From: Reticulitermes speratus
Taxonomy: Eukaryota > Arthropoda > Insecta > Blattodea > Rhinotermitidae
Length of the DNA: 64,000 bases
Assembly: GCA_021186555.1 (NCBI GenBank)
Contig: JAJKFL010000013.1
Location: 16,175,243-16,239,242, forward strand
Direction of reading: 5' to 3'
Positions within the stretch are counted from its first letter, which is position 1. The number at the start of each line of letters is the position of its first letter. Position numbers and translations under genes: made by a program. The notes below the pieces were generated by a model that had not been told where the DNA came from, did no database searches, and was given only the letters and a program-made list of their open reading frames with translations. Below, one piece after another: positions 32,871 to 44,335 of this stretch.

Positions 32871-34083
32871 GTTTCAAATATGCATTAACTGCTGTCGGCG
32901 CGACAAATTTTCTTATGTTTTAAACACTGAAGGAACAATATAAATTGGAAGTGGAACAAAAACCATTGTAGTTTCTTTAAGGGAAGAATGCCTGAAAGTA
33001 CATCCCGAGGAATATCTCATACAGATTTTCTGACTACAGTAGCATAAACACACGTAATTACACAGCTGTAACTTTGTGGTGACATACCTGTTCCAGCTTC
33101 ATCTTTATGTCAACACAAATTAGGTTAGTGCACACATTAGCACTGTTGTGTACTATTATCATTGTAGTTCAGATGGATGAACATTTTGGTGGGGACACCT
33201 GTCGAAAAACAGTCACTTCGATGAACGATGATGGAGGTGGGAGAATAATATTAAAATTGATATGACATTTTCGTATGTGAGTTAGACTTTTCTAATTCAG
33301 GATCGGGTCAGTTAGTGGCGCTTATTATTAGCGGTGTTGAATATTTTGAACTGTTTTACTTGACAGTTGGTTGATACAGAATTATTAAATGAATTTTTCT
33401 CCAGCTTTCTTGGTGCTCTGCAAGCAGCAGATAGCACAATGGTGAGAGAAAGCCCACTCATCATAGCACTCGCATCTGAATTATAATCATCCTGAAGATG
33501 TCGCTGACAGTCATACGTCTTCCTTTTAACGACTAATGACATGTTAGTAAAAACAGTCGCAGACACTTTAGGTACCCAGCTGCATGATAAATATTTACGA
33601 AATTTTAACCTGATAACCTGAAAGGAGGAGATTATTTGTGAAAGAATAATATTCGAATTGAGCTTAAAGAAATCCAGTACAAATTTTGCGCGGAATTCAG
33701 GTGCCTCAGGATAATTTCCACTGGCAGCCTCTTTTAAAAGTGGTAATGAACCCGGCGTTCCGTAAGCGAGTGTACTTCTTGACTAGCTAACGACTGGTAA
33801 TGTCTTTTCTGGCTTAACGCACTAACAACTGAAGCTGGACGTGTTTCTCATAAAGAGAGATATCAGCTGAGAGTGTTGGGAGTGTTCTTGGTCCCAACAC
33901 CTTGCACGTTTGTGCTAACAAATGTAATGTGTTCGCTACCACCTGACGTGAGAAACTGTGTAGGCGCAGTATCGGATTATCGCCGGGTAGAACAATGGAG
34001 GATTTATTATTCCACGGTTAATGTGATGTAAATCATAAATAGGTGAAGTCCAAGGTGCAGTATTGAAAAGATTACAATGGTAG
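32871..34083. other. Unassigned sequence
   Basis: No gene, RNA or repeat family recognised. Confidence 0.5.
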
Positions 34084-34194
34084 GTAGTACTTATACACTA
34101 TCAACACATTATTGTTAATAAACAACCTCTCTCATTAATGTGACCAAGTTAATAATAATAAAAGATATGTTGACGGTGTATAAGTACTGCTAAT
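34084..34194. repeat. Inverted repeat, about 26-29-base arms
   Basis: GTAGTACTTATACACTATCA at 34084 pairs with TGACGGTGTATAAGTACTGC at 34171, with an AT-rich loop of about 55 bases. Arms agree at most positions. About 110 bases in all; a small foldback element or MITE relic is possible. Confidence 0.8.
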
Positions 34195-34248
34195 TGATAC
34201 ATACTGCACAACGGTATTCCAGACATCAAAATGATAATGGTAATTACT

Positions 34249-34560
34249 CATCTGGACAATTAATTGTCCTCTTTTATGATACCCGAAATTTTATTACAGT
34301 GTTTACAAAATTCCGCCACTGAAGTAACCCTGAGCCAGTTTAATTTATTTCACACCCTCACACTGCATTTCTCGAAGATATATGTTCATATTATCCGTTT
34401 ATCTGGACAAATAATTGTCCTCTTTTATGATATGCGAAAGTTTGTTGGTGTTTACAAAATTCCACCACTGAAGTCACCCTGAGCCAGTTTCATTTTTCTT
34501 TTTCATTTCCTCACATCGTATTTTTGTAAGATCTGTGTTAATATCATCTTCCAAATAATT
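34249..34560 (-). mobile_element. LINE family L tail fragment, duplicated in tandem
   Basis: Two copies of a degraded family L 3' segment stand about 150 bases apart. Both contain a TCTGGACAA(A)TAATTGTCC block (34250 and 34400), CTCTTTTATGATA, GTGTTTACAAAATTCC, CCACTGAAGT and CACCCTGAGCCAGTTT. The second copy continues to a CATCTTCCAAATAA stretch also found in other family L copies. Confidence 0.7.
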
Positions 34561-34744
34561 TTTCCTTTCAGATTTTCTGACTATAATTTCGAATTAATTA
34601 GTCATACCCCCGTGAGCGCTACATATCTTGTCCACATACGTAATTTGTAATATTCTGTTGTTTTATGGTGACGTGTTATTAGTCGCATGTCTTACCTCAA
34701 AATGGCGGGCCATTCATCGTCAGCCGTTTGCATTTGCTTAAAAT
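34561..34744. other. Unassigned spacer
   Basis: No feature recognised. Confidence 0.4.
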
Positions 34745-34950
34745 AAATTCCTAGTTGAGGGCTTCGCTCTTCTGGGATGGTACGCAGCGCAGATTGGTAG
34801 TTTGTTACCGACGTTTCGGGACAACCTATCGGTCCCATCTTCAAGGGTCAAGGAATCCTTGGACTGCTTGTCCCGAAACCTAAAATCACACAAATTTGCA
34901 GCTACGCTCCATGCCTGGAGGCTGGAACGTGCCATGCCGTATGTAGGCTA
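34745..34950. mobile_element. Palindromic Penelope-type element (P5)
   Basis: Left arm: GTTACCGACGTTTCGGGACA (34804 on) and GGTCCCATCTTCAAGGG (34832-34848), read in reverse as CCCTTGAAGATGGGACC, stem, TGTCCCGAAACGTCGG. Right arm: TCAAGGAATCCTTGGACTGC then TTGTCCCGAAACCTAAAATC (34848-34887). Flanks also pair loosely (CTTCTGGGATGGTACGCAGC versus GCTACGCTCCATGCCTGGAG). The arms meet with no spacer. Confidence 0.78.
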
Positions 34951-36138
34951 TTCAGTATAGAGAGTTCTAACCGAATAGGCGCAGGAAAACAGCCTGCGCG
35001 CAGTGTACATTGGTGCATCGCTCGATATGGATCTGATTGATGAGTACATACGCAGTTGGTCAAATGTGTATTTCTGATTAAAACAATTTTAGTTCAATTT
35101 ATAGTCCGTAGGAACTTCGATCGGAGATTTACGTTCCAGTCCAGCGTGTAAGACTAAATCTGAAACTGTGACACGCACATAGCCTATATTATAAATGTAA
35201 GGAGATCAGTGCTTTCGGTCTCAGATCAGTCGCGGTTTCAAATCCGTCCGGAGACAGGGATCTTCATTGCCGCAAATCGTTATGAACGTTGCCAAATTTT
35301 GGGACTCCTGCCACGGAACCTCTTCCCCGTGCATATCTTAAGAGTTGAGGTTAATAAGCACTAGAAAAAAAAATGGTCATGGTTCGATGATGATATGCTC
35401 GACCTCAGATATTATCTCCATCGTAAATTATTTGCGATTTTTAGTATGCAAATTTTGTTGGAGAATACGTACTTATATTACCTACCGCCAAACAGCATTA
35501 CACATTCCTAGCTGAACCCTTTGCAGACTAAAATCAGGGGCATTATTTATAAGAATTTAGTTTGTGCTTCACAGAGAACACGGTTTGCTTGCATTAGAAA
35601 GTCCAATCAGTGAGTGATGTGTAGGGAAATATTCACTGTTTATTGTAACAATCATACGGAACAGATAAATACAATGTGTGGGCAAAACGCAGAGTTTCTA
35701 GTGTTCTACTTGGCGGTACATATACTAACCACTAAGTTCTAAAGAACTATTTATTTGTTATTGCTCTAAAGCCGAAACAAAACATCGATTTCTCGTGATT
35801 GCCAGATGTTGCTTTACGGTCTACAAAATAGAAAATATCATCATAAAATATACGTATTTATTGAAGACCTTTTACTGCAGTATTTCAGGGCCGTAAATTA
35901 AATGTTGCTAGTTTTGAACCCTCAGTAGAACTTCGCATGGCTGCGATATTGCTATTAATGATAATAAGAAAATAATAGCTAATGGCGTAATATGATTAGC
36001 AAGTCTCCGCAGATGGTACAAAGTCGACGGTGAAGAGATCCTTATTACATCATAAACCTATCTTATCAGAGAAAGGGAAGTATGTTAAAAATAAATCGTA
36101 GAGATGTCGACAGGCATTTGAATCTTATTCCTGTTGAA
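34951..36138. other. Unassigned sequence
   Basis: No gene or repeat family recognised. Short palindromes such as CCGGAGACAGG are not above expectation. Confidence 0.5.
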
Positions 36139-36300
36139 CAGGAAGCAAGAATTCTACCTGCCTTAAGGCGTCGTTCATAAAACGGAAGCGATGGTTCTTG
36201 TGAGAACACTGTGTACTTCCAGGAAGCAAGAATTGTACCTGATACACAGCGGTTTTCATAGAGGAGAAGCGATGGTCCTTGTGAGAGCAGTAGGTACTTA
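36139..36300. repeat. Two-copy tandem duplication, 81-base unit
   Basis: Both units begin CAGGAAGCAAGAATT (36139 and 36220) and share ACCTG, CGTTCATA / GTTTTCATA, GAAGCGATGGT and CTTGTGAGA. Divergence of roughly a quarter shows it is not recent. The minus frame stays open through both units (SQEPSLPFYE and SQGPSLLLYE), which follows from an 81-base period being a multiple of three. Confidence 0.85.
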
Positions 36301-36727
36301 GGCCCAATAAATTGGCGTGTCATTTCTCTCGTGTAGAGACAGGCATTCGACTTGCTTGCGACCTTCATACGCATTAAGGAAGAGATAAGCTGCTTGTCTG
36401 CGATATGTACAAACTCTGAAACAAGGCACGAGGTCCGGGAGGTAGGCAAGTAGTTACTAAGAGTAGGGACTGCATTCTGTGTTCCGCCTTCCGAAGTCGG
36501 CGCACGAAGTTCTGAATTGGTTTTGTATTACAAAATAGTGATTTTTTGGAGATAAGTTCAGGACATTCACGTTGGAGGGAAAGGACAGATGCACCGTTCT
36601 AAATGTAGCTTGTGTTCTGACGGGTATCTAAAACCAGTACGCACAAGCATATACTCCGTTTTAAGTGGCAGTTGCATTTCCTGCAAAACATTTCGGAGAT
36701 ACATGCTGTCTCTGTGTTCAGGGACGC
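36301..36727. other. Unassigned sequence
   Basis: No feature recognised. Confidence 0.4.
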
Positions 36728-36810
36728 AGTAACTTCTACCCATCAGACTACACTGGTTCATAGCCCGGAAGACTATAATATCAATCTTCGCCGCCTGTTA
36801 AACCTCAATC
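36728..36810 (+). repeat. Penelope-type arm fragment
   Basis: ACTTCTACCCATCAGACTAC, then GCCCGGAAGACTATAATATC and AATCTTCGCCGCCTGTTAAA is the block that follows the hairpin in other copies (compare 4170-4250). It translates to SPEDYNINLRR. The hairpin itself is missing. Confidence 0.65.
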
Positions 36811-38013
36811 ATCACACAGGTCAGTTTAATGTTCATGGTGCCATCTATTCAAAGTCAACATTTCGGTTTATATTCACCCACACTGAGATGTTTGTAACCA
36901 TCTACCAGACAGTTGCAGTAATATCCCACCCTGAGTGCATTTCTTGCGTATGAAAGCTGTATTAAGTTTAGAGGACAGAAGATAAATTGCAGTGTTGCCT
37001 GTACCATGCGTGATAATTGCGTTGAGAACTCGGTGTCTGTTTCAGTCTAGGGCCACTTCTTGCAGACTAAGCACATTTAGGACCAAAACAGACTTTAGGA
37101 CTGTAGATACTGCAAAACCCGAGAAGACCAAGTTCGAGTTTCCTCAACAGTTTGAAGTTAATCTACATAATGTTTAAAAGTTAAGTTCCTACAGACTTAA
37201 AAAACTGTTCCTTACGGAAACATCCTTCAGCCTATGACACTTGGTATCAGAACTAAATTGATCGGTGTGTGGAATGCAAGTTTTCATGTCAAGCGTTCCT
37301 TTTGTCACTTTCATGTTAACTCGGCAAAGTGTATTATGTGTAGAGAAGAAGCGGAGAGAATAAATTGAGTTTGGTATTGCTTATTGGTCTGATTAAGCCT
37401 GTAGTGCGTTGGCAGTGGCGAATAACCACCGTTCAGTCGACTTTAAAATTCACTGACCAATGTTGAATCGTGAATGATCAACTTTACATTTAGGAGACGT
37501 GACCATAAATGGAACCGTAATATTAAAACGGAATCTAAAGAAGAAGTGTGTGATGACGTAAACTGGGCTCAACCTCCTTAAGGTAAGGGCTTTTGTGAAC
37601 ACGATATTGAACCTTTCTGTTCCCTAAAAGGAGAACATTTCATGACCAACTTATATTATATTTAAAAGATATACACTGCACCATGTTGTGCGTAATTATG
37701 TACGAAGCCCGTTGTTAACCAAATTATTAGGCCCGCTATTTAAGTATCTTTGAATGTCAGAAACCGGCACTTAGCTGGCTGACGCTGAAATGATGTGCAA
37801 AATGATCATACTTTATTGCTTTGTGACATTTTGTTCGCAATCGCTGTGTGTGTAATGTTTTATATCCGTTTCGCTGTTTCAGCATTGTTCAGTATCTGTT
37901 AACTGGATTTTAAGAGAAAGTTGATTTCATCCACAGACATAAATGTAATTGTTTTGCCACGTGTGCACCATAATCGTGCATCTTCACAAACTCTCTGTCG
38001 ATTCTGTTCAAGG
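36811..38013. other. Unassigned; may include a host promoter or 5' intron
   Basis: No repeats recognised. The 3' part ends in acceptor-like strings TTTCGCTGTTTCAG (about 37868-37881) and TTTCATCCACAG (about 37925-37936), either of which could begin the exon whose coding part starts at 38014. Confidence 0.4.
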
Positions 38014-38170
38014 ATGATGTCTACCGATTCGCTAGCCTTCACGGAATTTGAAGAAGGAATTACATTTGATGAGGATGACCCGGATTTTGTCAACTCCAAC
38101 ATCTCGACGAGCTCCGACACCAGCACCACCAAAGCAACAAGTAACAAGAGCTACTCCCTGGAGGCTTTCG
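38014..38170 (+). CDS. 5' coding exon of an unnamed acidic, Ser/Thr-rich host protein
   Basis: Two ATGs (38014 and 38017) open a frame reading MMSTDSLAFTEFEEGITFDE, then DDPDFVNSNISTSSDTSTT and KATSNKSYSLEAFG. The frame meets a strong splice donor, TTTCG|GTGAGT, at 38171, so 157 coding bases end after the first base of a codon. The frame is also open upstream to about 37921, so an acceptor at 37881 or 37936 and a longer reading are possible. Acidic residues followed by a Ser/Thr-rich run suggest a disordered, phosphorylatable N-terminus. I do not recognise the family. No matching next exon was found in the window, so the following intron would be long. No repeat overlaps the exon. Confidence 0.55.
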
Positions 38171-39825
38171 GTGAGTAGATCTTGTTATGGTTAAACGAAT
38201 TGACCCCATAATTTACGTGTTGAAATAATCTTTTTGTAAACCATGCACGTAACAAAATGAAACGTGTTGATGCACAGTACCATGTCGCAGACCTCCGTTA
38301 AGTAGTTAACAAGATGTTACATATACGGTCAGATGGACACGATCCTAATGAACCTAGGTGTGCCAGCAAAGAATACATGAAAATATAGTGTTAAAGATAT
38401 ATCGTGGCCCGTCAGAAATGTACTGGGGAATGGCACATAAATGATTAATGCTTCCCAACAAATGCAGTTATGCTGCCACTACCTCTCCATGCGGTTGTGA
38501 CATCGGTGCTCTCTGCTTTGCTTCCTCACACTCCTCTTACCATCTGCTTTCTCATGTGCAGGCTAGAGGTCGCTGTCGAGTGCAGAATGTTCATAAAAGA
38601 AATTCGACGTTTTAGAATGCTGTATTTCAGTAATCATAACACATAAGTGAATGTGATTAAAAATTAATTTCTTGTGAAATTTAAGGTTCTCACGGCAGTG
38701 ACTATGAAGATTACAGTCTTCTGATATGTGCCGCCTTTAGAACACGTCTCACAAAAAATAAAATAACACACACACACTCACACACACTTGGAATTGCATT
38801 AGTGAGGTTTCACATGTGCACCTACTTTATTGCGACTGTAGTCTGTCTCGCCTAAAACTAGCGGCTTAATAAACTGCACTGTATGAACCCCAGAAAGGAA
38901 AGTCAAGGGGGTCTTAAATTCGAGACCTAGGAGGTTATCAACTATAGCATCCAAAAATGTAGACACTTTTCTTTTGGAGCAGTTTGATCAAAACTGCTGA
39001 GAGAGGGCGGTGTAACGTTTTCTTGGTAGACTACCACATCTTCCACTTGTGGAGAAACGAAGTGTTTGAGTATGTGAAGATCATTGGTACCTGTTATTGC
39101 ATCCTCAGGCAGTCTATACAGTATGTCGTCTTGATGCCTATCGCGTTACAGTAGGTACGTGCACGTCGGAAACTTGACTATACACTCTGAATAGGTGTCA
39201 TCATTTTGTTTTTCGTTTAACTCGGTCATGTGTCATGGCTACAGAAATACAACACTTTCAAACACCGATCATATTTTGTGGACATTACACTAGTGTAGGC
39301 GTAACAGGACACTTTACTGCGCGCGGTCCTTGTCAGATTTTTGTCATCAGGGCAGTGGACTGTTTTCCACCGATTCCTCAGGCATTGTTTCCTTGTAAGA
39401 TGGGCGTGGTATAAGTTGTGAGTGAGGCAATAATGCCAGTGCCCAGGGGTGAACGAATATATTTCATTTTCAATTGTTTGCAAATGGATAATTGAACGGA
39501 GAACGAAGTTTATGTAGGTCCACGTCCTTTTGAATTTGCGAGTTAAGAGGGACATAAACAGACGAACAGGTTCCGAATCCTGTTCTGTACACTTCAGTAT
39601 CCCTGATAGAGCTTTTCTTGATCACATTGACTGTTACTTAGCTGATGAAGAAATTCACTGTTATCCGTACATTAAATGATCGCATTTCAACTGAAACCAT
39701 TTTATAGCCTAGTGTCTAAATAAATAAGAAGGCGATCACGAATTGTAAGTAGGTAAGGGTCTAAAAGGATGTGGTCGTGGCCTGCTTGAAGGTACTGGCC
39801 TCACATTCGTCAGGAGAGACGAACG
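38171..39825. other. Probable intron; one Penelope-type fragment and a (CA)n tract
   Basis: 38687-38745 contains GGTTCTCACGGCAGTGACTA then AGTCTTCTGATATGTGCCGC, matching the outer part of the reversed arm at 7893. A (CA)n tract lies at 38767-38788. No other feature recognised. Confidence 0.5.
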
Positions 39826-40080
39826 AAAGGTAAAGGTGTCCCTGTACACGCCATGAAGACATATAGGGGGAATAGGGGTATAGCTCCACTCATTCTTAGC
39901 CTCTGCACTAGATGGAGGTGAGTGTTCAACCTCGCACCCCGGCCGCTTTACCCCGGTACCCATTAAATAGGAGGCTGGGTGGGCCGCACAGCCTGTCTGG
40001 ACGGTTTTAGAGAAGAGAAAATTGCTTGCCCATGCTGGGATTCGAACCCCGGACGGTCCAGCCTGTAGCTGGTCGGAGAC
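39826..40080 (-). mobile_element. Family A SINE, near full length
   Basis: Minus-strand copy: tail at AAAGGTAAAGGTGTCCCTGT (39825 on), body ATAGGAGGCTGGGTGGGCC (about 39967), B box GGGATTCGAACCCCGG (40037-40052, read in reverse), and head remnant GTCCAGCCTGTAGCTGGTC. The outer head is damaged. It ends about 30 bases before a family B SINE. Confidence 0.88.
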
Positions 40081-40112
40081 TAAAGAACACAGAAGCAAAA
40101 TATCAATAAGGT

Positions 40113-40392
40113 AAACCGGCCCAGAAGGCGATTCCAGTGGCCGCGCGGTGTAAGGCATGGGCCTGCGGCCGCTCGCTTGCTGGATTGCGGGTTCGAATCC
40201 CGCTGGGGGCATGGATGTCTGTCTTGTGAGTGTTGTGTGTTGTCAAGTAGAGGTCTCTGCGACGGACTGATCACTCGTCCAGAGGCGTCCTACCGAGTGT
40301 GGTGTGTCTGAGTGTGATAGTGAAGTCTCGACAATGAGGAGGCCTTGACCCACTAGGGGCTGTCGCGCCATGAAGAAAAAAACCGGCCCAGA
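40113..40392 (+). mobile_element. tRNA-derived SINE, family B, complete with 13-base TSD
   Basis: The head resembles a tRNA of the Ser/Leu type: GTGGCCGCGCGGTGTAAGGC (A-box region, about 40138) and GCGGGTTCGAATCCCGC (B box, 40187-40203). A body of about 175 bases ends ACTAGGGGCTGTCGCGCCAT and a short GAAGAAAAA tail. The exact duplication AAACCGGCCCAGA lies at 40113-40125 and 40380-40392. The element is about 254 bases and looks intact; family knowledge says such SINEs depend on a LINE partner for copying. Confidence 0.93.
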
Positions 40393-41558
40393 TAGCACCA
40401 CCTCCCGAATGAAAGCGTAAAGCTTTACTGCTATGCCATCTGCCGTAGCTTGGTAATACTTTTAGTTGTAGCGTGTTGTTATGCCTAGGGGTCATTCTAG
40501 TGTGAACAGAGCTGAACGCAGAGATATGAAGATGCATTGTGGACTAGGTGGACCCACACTACACAAAATTAGAACTTCTACATCTTACTGTACGTGCGCG
40601 GAAGACAAATTTGTCTGACACGTGGTTGACCATCTTCAGGAGACATTTCTTTGTCATTTCGTTCTCAGTCCGTGTGTCTGGAGTTCCGGAGAAAGAGAAA
40701 ATAGAATTCGTTTTCTATAGTTAAAGTCGCTCCGAACTGTAGGGGCTTGTCTGGATGTTTGAAATTCCATCGAAAAGTGATACAGCAAGTGAAAGATGTA
40801 AGAGTTCTTGAATGGGGTTATTTTTTGTTTCCATCTGAATTCCAATACAAGATTCTGTTAGGAGAAAGGAAGCGCTAGTGCTTCTAGCTCCCGCTTTGTT
40901 TAACAGTGCATCACTTGCTGAATACTTAATGGTATAATACAGTCTGGTCCAGCTGCAGGGCCGTGAATATCTGACCCGTGAAATTTCCTTTGTCTTGCGA
41001 TCGCGTGATGATGATGATGATGATGATGGATCAGTTTAATGTAGAGTTGATGGATAGCCACCTAGCGAATCTCTAAATGTCTGTGGCACTCATTTTATTT
41101 GTTGGCTTATTTAACGCCGTTTTATTAAGTACTTAATTTATAGGCCTATACGTCGACAGGAATGGCAGGATGGTAATCAGTGGTAATTAAGTTGATGAGC
41201 TGTTGGCAGGAGACTTCATCGGCCTGTTTTAAGGCGTATCGGATTATTTACGTGGTGAGGCTAAAGAAAATAACTAAAGAAAGTCGGTTCGTAGGCCGAG
41301 AATCTGACTACCGACGTCTAGAATACAAAGGCGGAGAAAACGGCAGTAACATTTCCTTTATTACCCTGCAAGTATGTTTACAGGGGTGTTTACAGGTATG
41401 CTGGATCTTGTCAATTGTCTAGGAATATTTATACGTGTCATGACATGGTACTAGACAGGCTGAAAGGTTTTTGGAGAATATCAGTTGCAGGCTCTGCTCT
41501 CGTCATTTACCTTACCCTAAAGTAAGGTAAAAGGCACAATTGTTCATGTGCTTGACAC
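40393..41558. other. Unassigned, with (GAT)n tract
   Basis: A (GAT)n microsatellite lies at 41006-41030. At 41097-41130 the string GTTGGCTTATTTAACGCCGT resembles the opening of a common insect repeat also seen at 59.14 kb, but the match is too short to call. Confidence 0.45.
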
Positions 41559-41719
41559 TTCAATGACGCTGGGGTTTAAATTGCAACTACTGCACAGGAC
41601 GGGGGTATTTTTAATTTAGAGTACCCTTAAATACTGTCACAGCCGTATGGTACACCGAGACCGGCAGCGTGTGGATTAAAGGTCCGTACATTGCACCGAG
41701 CCAGGCATTGAAGGGTTAA
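41559..41719 (-). mobile_element. Short inverted-repeat element E, copy 2 (inverted)
   Basis: Bounded by CTTCAATGACGCTGGGG on the left and GCCAGGCATTGAAGGGTTAA on the right. Read in reverse it matches 21248-21417: TCGGTGCAATGTACGGACCT, CACGCTGCCGG, CATACGGCTGTGACAG, AAGGGTACTCTAAATT and GTAGTTGCAATTTAAACCCC. It is about 160 bases and a clearer copy than the one at 21.2 kb. Confidence 0.8.
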
Positions 41720-44335
41720 GTAATAACCGCGCCGTTAAGACGTATGGTGGAGTGGAGGTTTAGCTGTAACAGTAGTGAAGAGAATTCGCCGTAAGTCACA
41801 TTATGACCTGAACGGACATCGATAGTAAGTTGTAAGGAGTAATGTAATTTGTGAGAGAAAGTAATATGATTACTACGAGTACTGGGACTGATTAGTGGGA
41901 AATTAATAGAAGAAGGGGAGCAAAACGTCAAAGTGACAACGTAGGACGAAGTAGGCTATAATAAATTGTGCGGTAATTCAGAAAATCGCAGATATACCAA
42001 AGGCACCAACGGAACGTCTGTATACTAGACACCAGTATTGTTTTACATTCGCGAGGATATTTCGATTATCTCGAAGGGGATCATCCGATTTCCTCGTGTC
42101 TGTTCAGACGAATGCTAAAATTACATGTAAAAGAGAATACACGAGCTTCGTGCCACAAAATTCATCTTATTATAAGACGTATTCAAAATTGCCTTCCTGT
42201 TTTATTATTTAATGATGCTGTTTGAATGTAGAAATTATATAGTGTTTAACAACATGGAAAGGGATCATGAGTGATGCTTAGGGAAGGATTAGGAAGGAAG
42301 CGGGGTACGTTTCCGGAATGCTCTTTGAGGGACTTACCACATTCTGAAATCAAATTTAGAGGTTTACCGCTTCACCAAGATTTGTAATTTTGTTAAATAT
42401 TTGATAATGTAGTTCATACAGCGTTGTTAATGTACAAATAATGGTAATTTCTTGTACTTGTAGCATTGCTCTACAAGTAGGGATAGCTGTGTCACATTTT
42501 ATTAAATAGGTTACCAATACATGGCGAAGGGTGGGAGCTTTGTTATTGAGTATTTCGGCTTGTGTGATTTAATGTGTATTTCAAACTTGTAAGATTTGCA
42601 TTGCAGATCCAAGAAAGTACACCAGAATTAAATCTTAGTTTTAAAAGGTCGAATTCTCTAAAGCTAGTTGCTGATAGCGGCCATCAGTTACGCAGAGCTC
42701 CGTGTTAACGATGGAGTCAACGCTGAATATTAATTCGAGAATTACGTGATAGTTTCATGCAGGAATCCGGATCATGGCATAGCAAATGAGCAAAAATTTA
42801 ATTCCCTTTTTCAATGAGTAATTCTCAATTTGTACGCCTCACGTTGTGGTAATAGAACGGTTACATTAAGAAGATTCAGGTGGGTAGTATTGTATGTATG
42901 CACATCGTATGAGGAGGTTAAGGAACGAAAACTAAGCTTTTAGTGGAGAACCTCAGGGGAATAGACCACTTCGAAAAACTGCGTAGATGGGAGAATGGCT
43001 TTAGAATTCATCTTAAAACAGTAGGTCTTAAGTCGTGTTCCTACAGTCTGCATTCATTTGTCGCAGGGTAAGAATTTATTGGTTTCAGAAGTGACGGTGA
43101 AGAATCGTTTGGCTTTCTCGATCATCTGTGTAGCTGTCAACTGCTGAAGGAAGATTCTTTATTTTGGAGTTAGTTGTTGCCTCTCAGCGCACACACACAC
43201 ACAACACACCGGCTGTATCCTTCTTTTGTATAGAAGGACATTCTCGACTTCCAGACAAGCCCTTTCCACGTTCTTTATTTTAAATAAACCTCCTGTTAGT
43301 ATATTTGTATAAGCTAACGTATTATAATCGTTGTTGAAAAACTGCAAGTAGTAGGTTATACCTCTAATTGCTTACAAGTTACTTTCACTGATCTCTAACG
43401 CCAAACATTTAGACCAGAAGGTCGTCTTTAGACGAGATACTGCATCTTGTGCTAATATAGAAGAGACTGGTAGATATGCAGTCGTGACTTTCAAACGATA
43501 TTGGGAAGTGAAAGTGAAGGAAATAAACTCTGTAATATTTAAGAACCTACGCTGAGCATCGATTTGCCGGAAGTCAGAACGGTTTCAGGACTCATGCGAA
43601 TGGCGTACCGTACATTACGGATAGCTGCGGGCAATAACATTCTTCACATTAGGGGCGAAATATGCGTAGAAAATACGATAGTGTATAGGCCTGCTGATCT
43701 GTTGTGACACGATAAAACTCTGAATGAAATGATTAACTCTACACTGGAAGGTAGGGTTATCTTTTGTGTTTGTTTTAACAATGTAGCAACTGATCATTAT
43801 GTTAAGGGGGTCTATTCGTCTTCACCACAGCATAGCTTGTCTTGAGGTTGCGGTTAGGAACTCTCAAGGATTCATATGGAGCCAGTTTTAACCAGTTAAC
43901 GTCATCCACCTGTATCTTAATTGCGTCTTCCCGTCTTCCTCTCGCGCAACCAGCTGGGTTTAAATTTCCGTAACGCATCTGGTTCTTGTTTGGAAGGCAC
44001 TTAATTCGAATCCTGATTGGGTGGTTGAGGTTATTTATGGTTTTCTCAGCTCCTTTATGCAAATGTCAGCAATGGCAACTTCTCTCCAAACGTGCGGATC
44101 CTTACAATGATAACACCTTGGATTTGTATTCGGGATGTAGGCCCACCATTTCGGAGGCTCAGTCGCATTAACGGTTATCGTGACTCGCGTATTTAATTAT
44201 TTGATATGTGTGTGTTAGTGATGGGATAGTGCCTTGAAATTAGCCAGGACTGCCACCTTCCATATCCTCACCTACTCACCATTTATTATCAGCCCTTGTC
44301 ATTCCTAAACTCTGAAGTTGAAATGTCATATACAA
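41720..44335. other. Unassigned sequence, 2.6 kb
   Basis: No gene recognised. A (CA)n tract lies at about 43187-43206. At 43820-44060 a minus frame reads DDVNWLKLAPYESLRVPNRN, faintly like the end of a LINE RT, but I cannot support it. Confidence 0.45.

Noticed and set aside
40126-40205. Possible tRNA gene with a perfect B box
   Set aside because: It is the head of a complete SINE with target duplications; the cloverleaf is not closed at the acceptor stem.
39226-40212. Long minus open frames of 109 and 158 residues
   Set aside because: The second lies over family A and B SINEs on the wrong strand; the first shows no domain.
41095-41190. Second copy of the family F repeat
   Set aside because: Only about 25 bases around TTATTTAACGCCGT match; could be chance.
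43802-44062. LINE-like text DDVNWLKLAPYESLRVP on the minus strand
   Set aside because: The match to the RT tail of common LINEs is too short and gapped to call.
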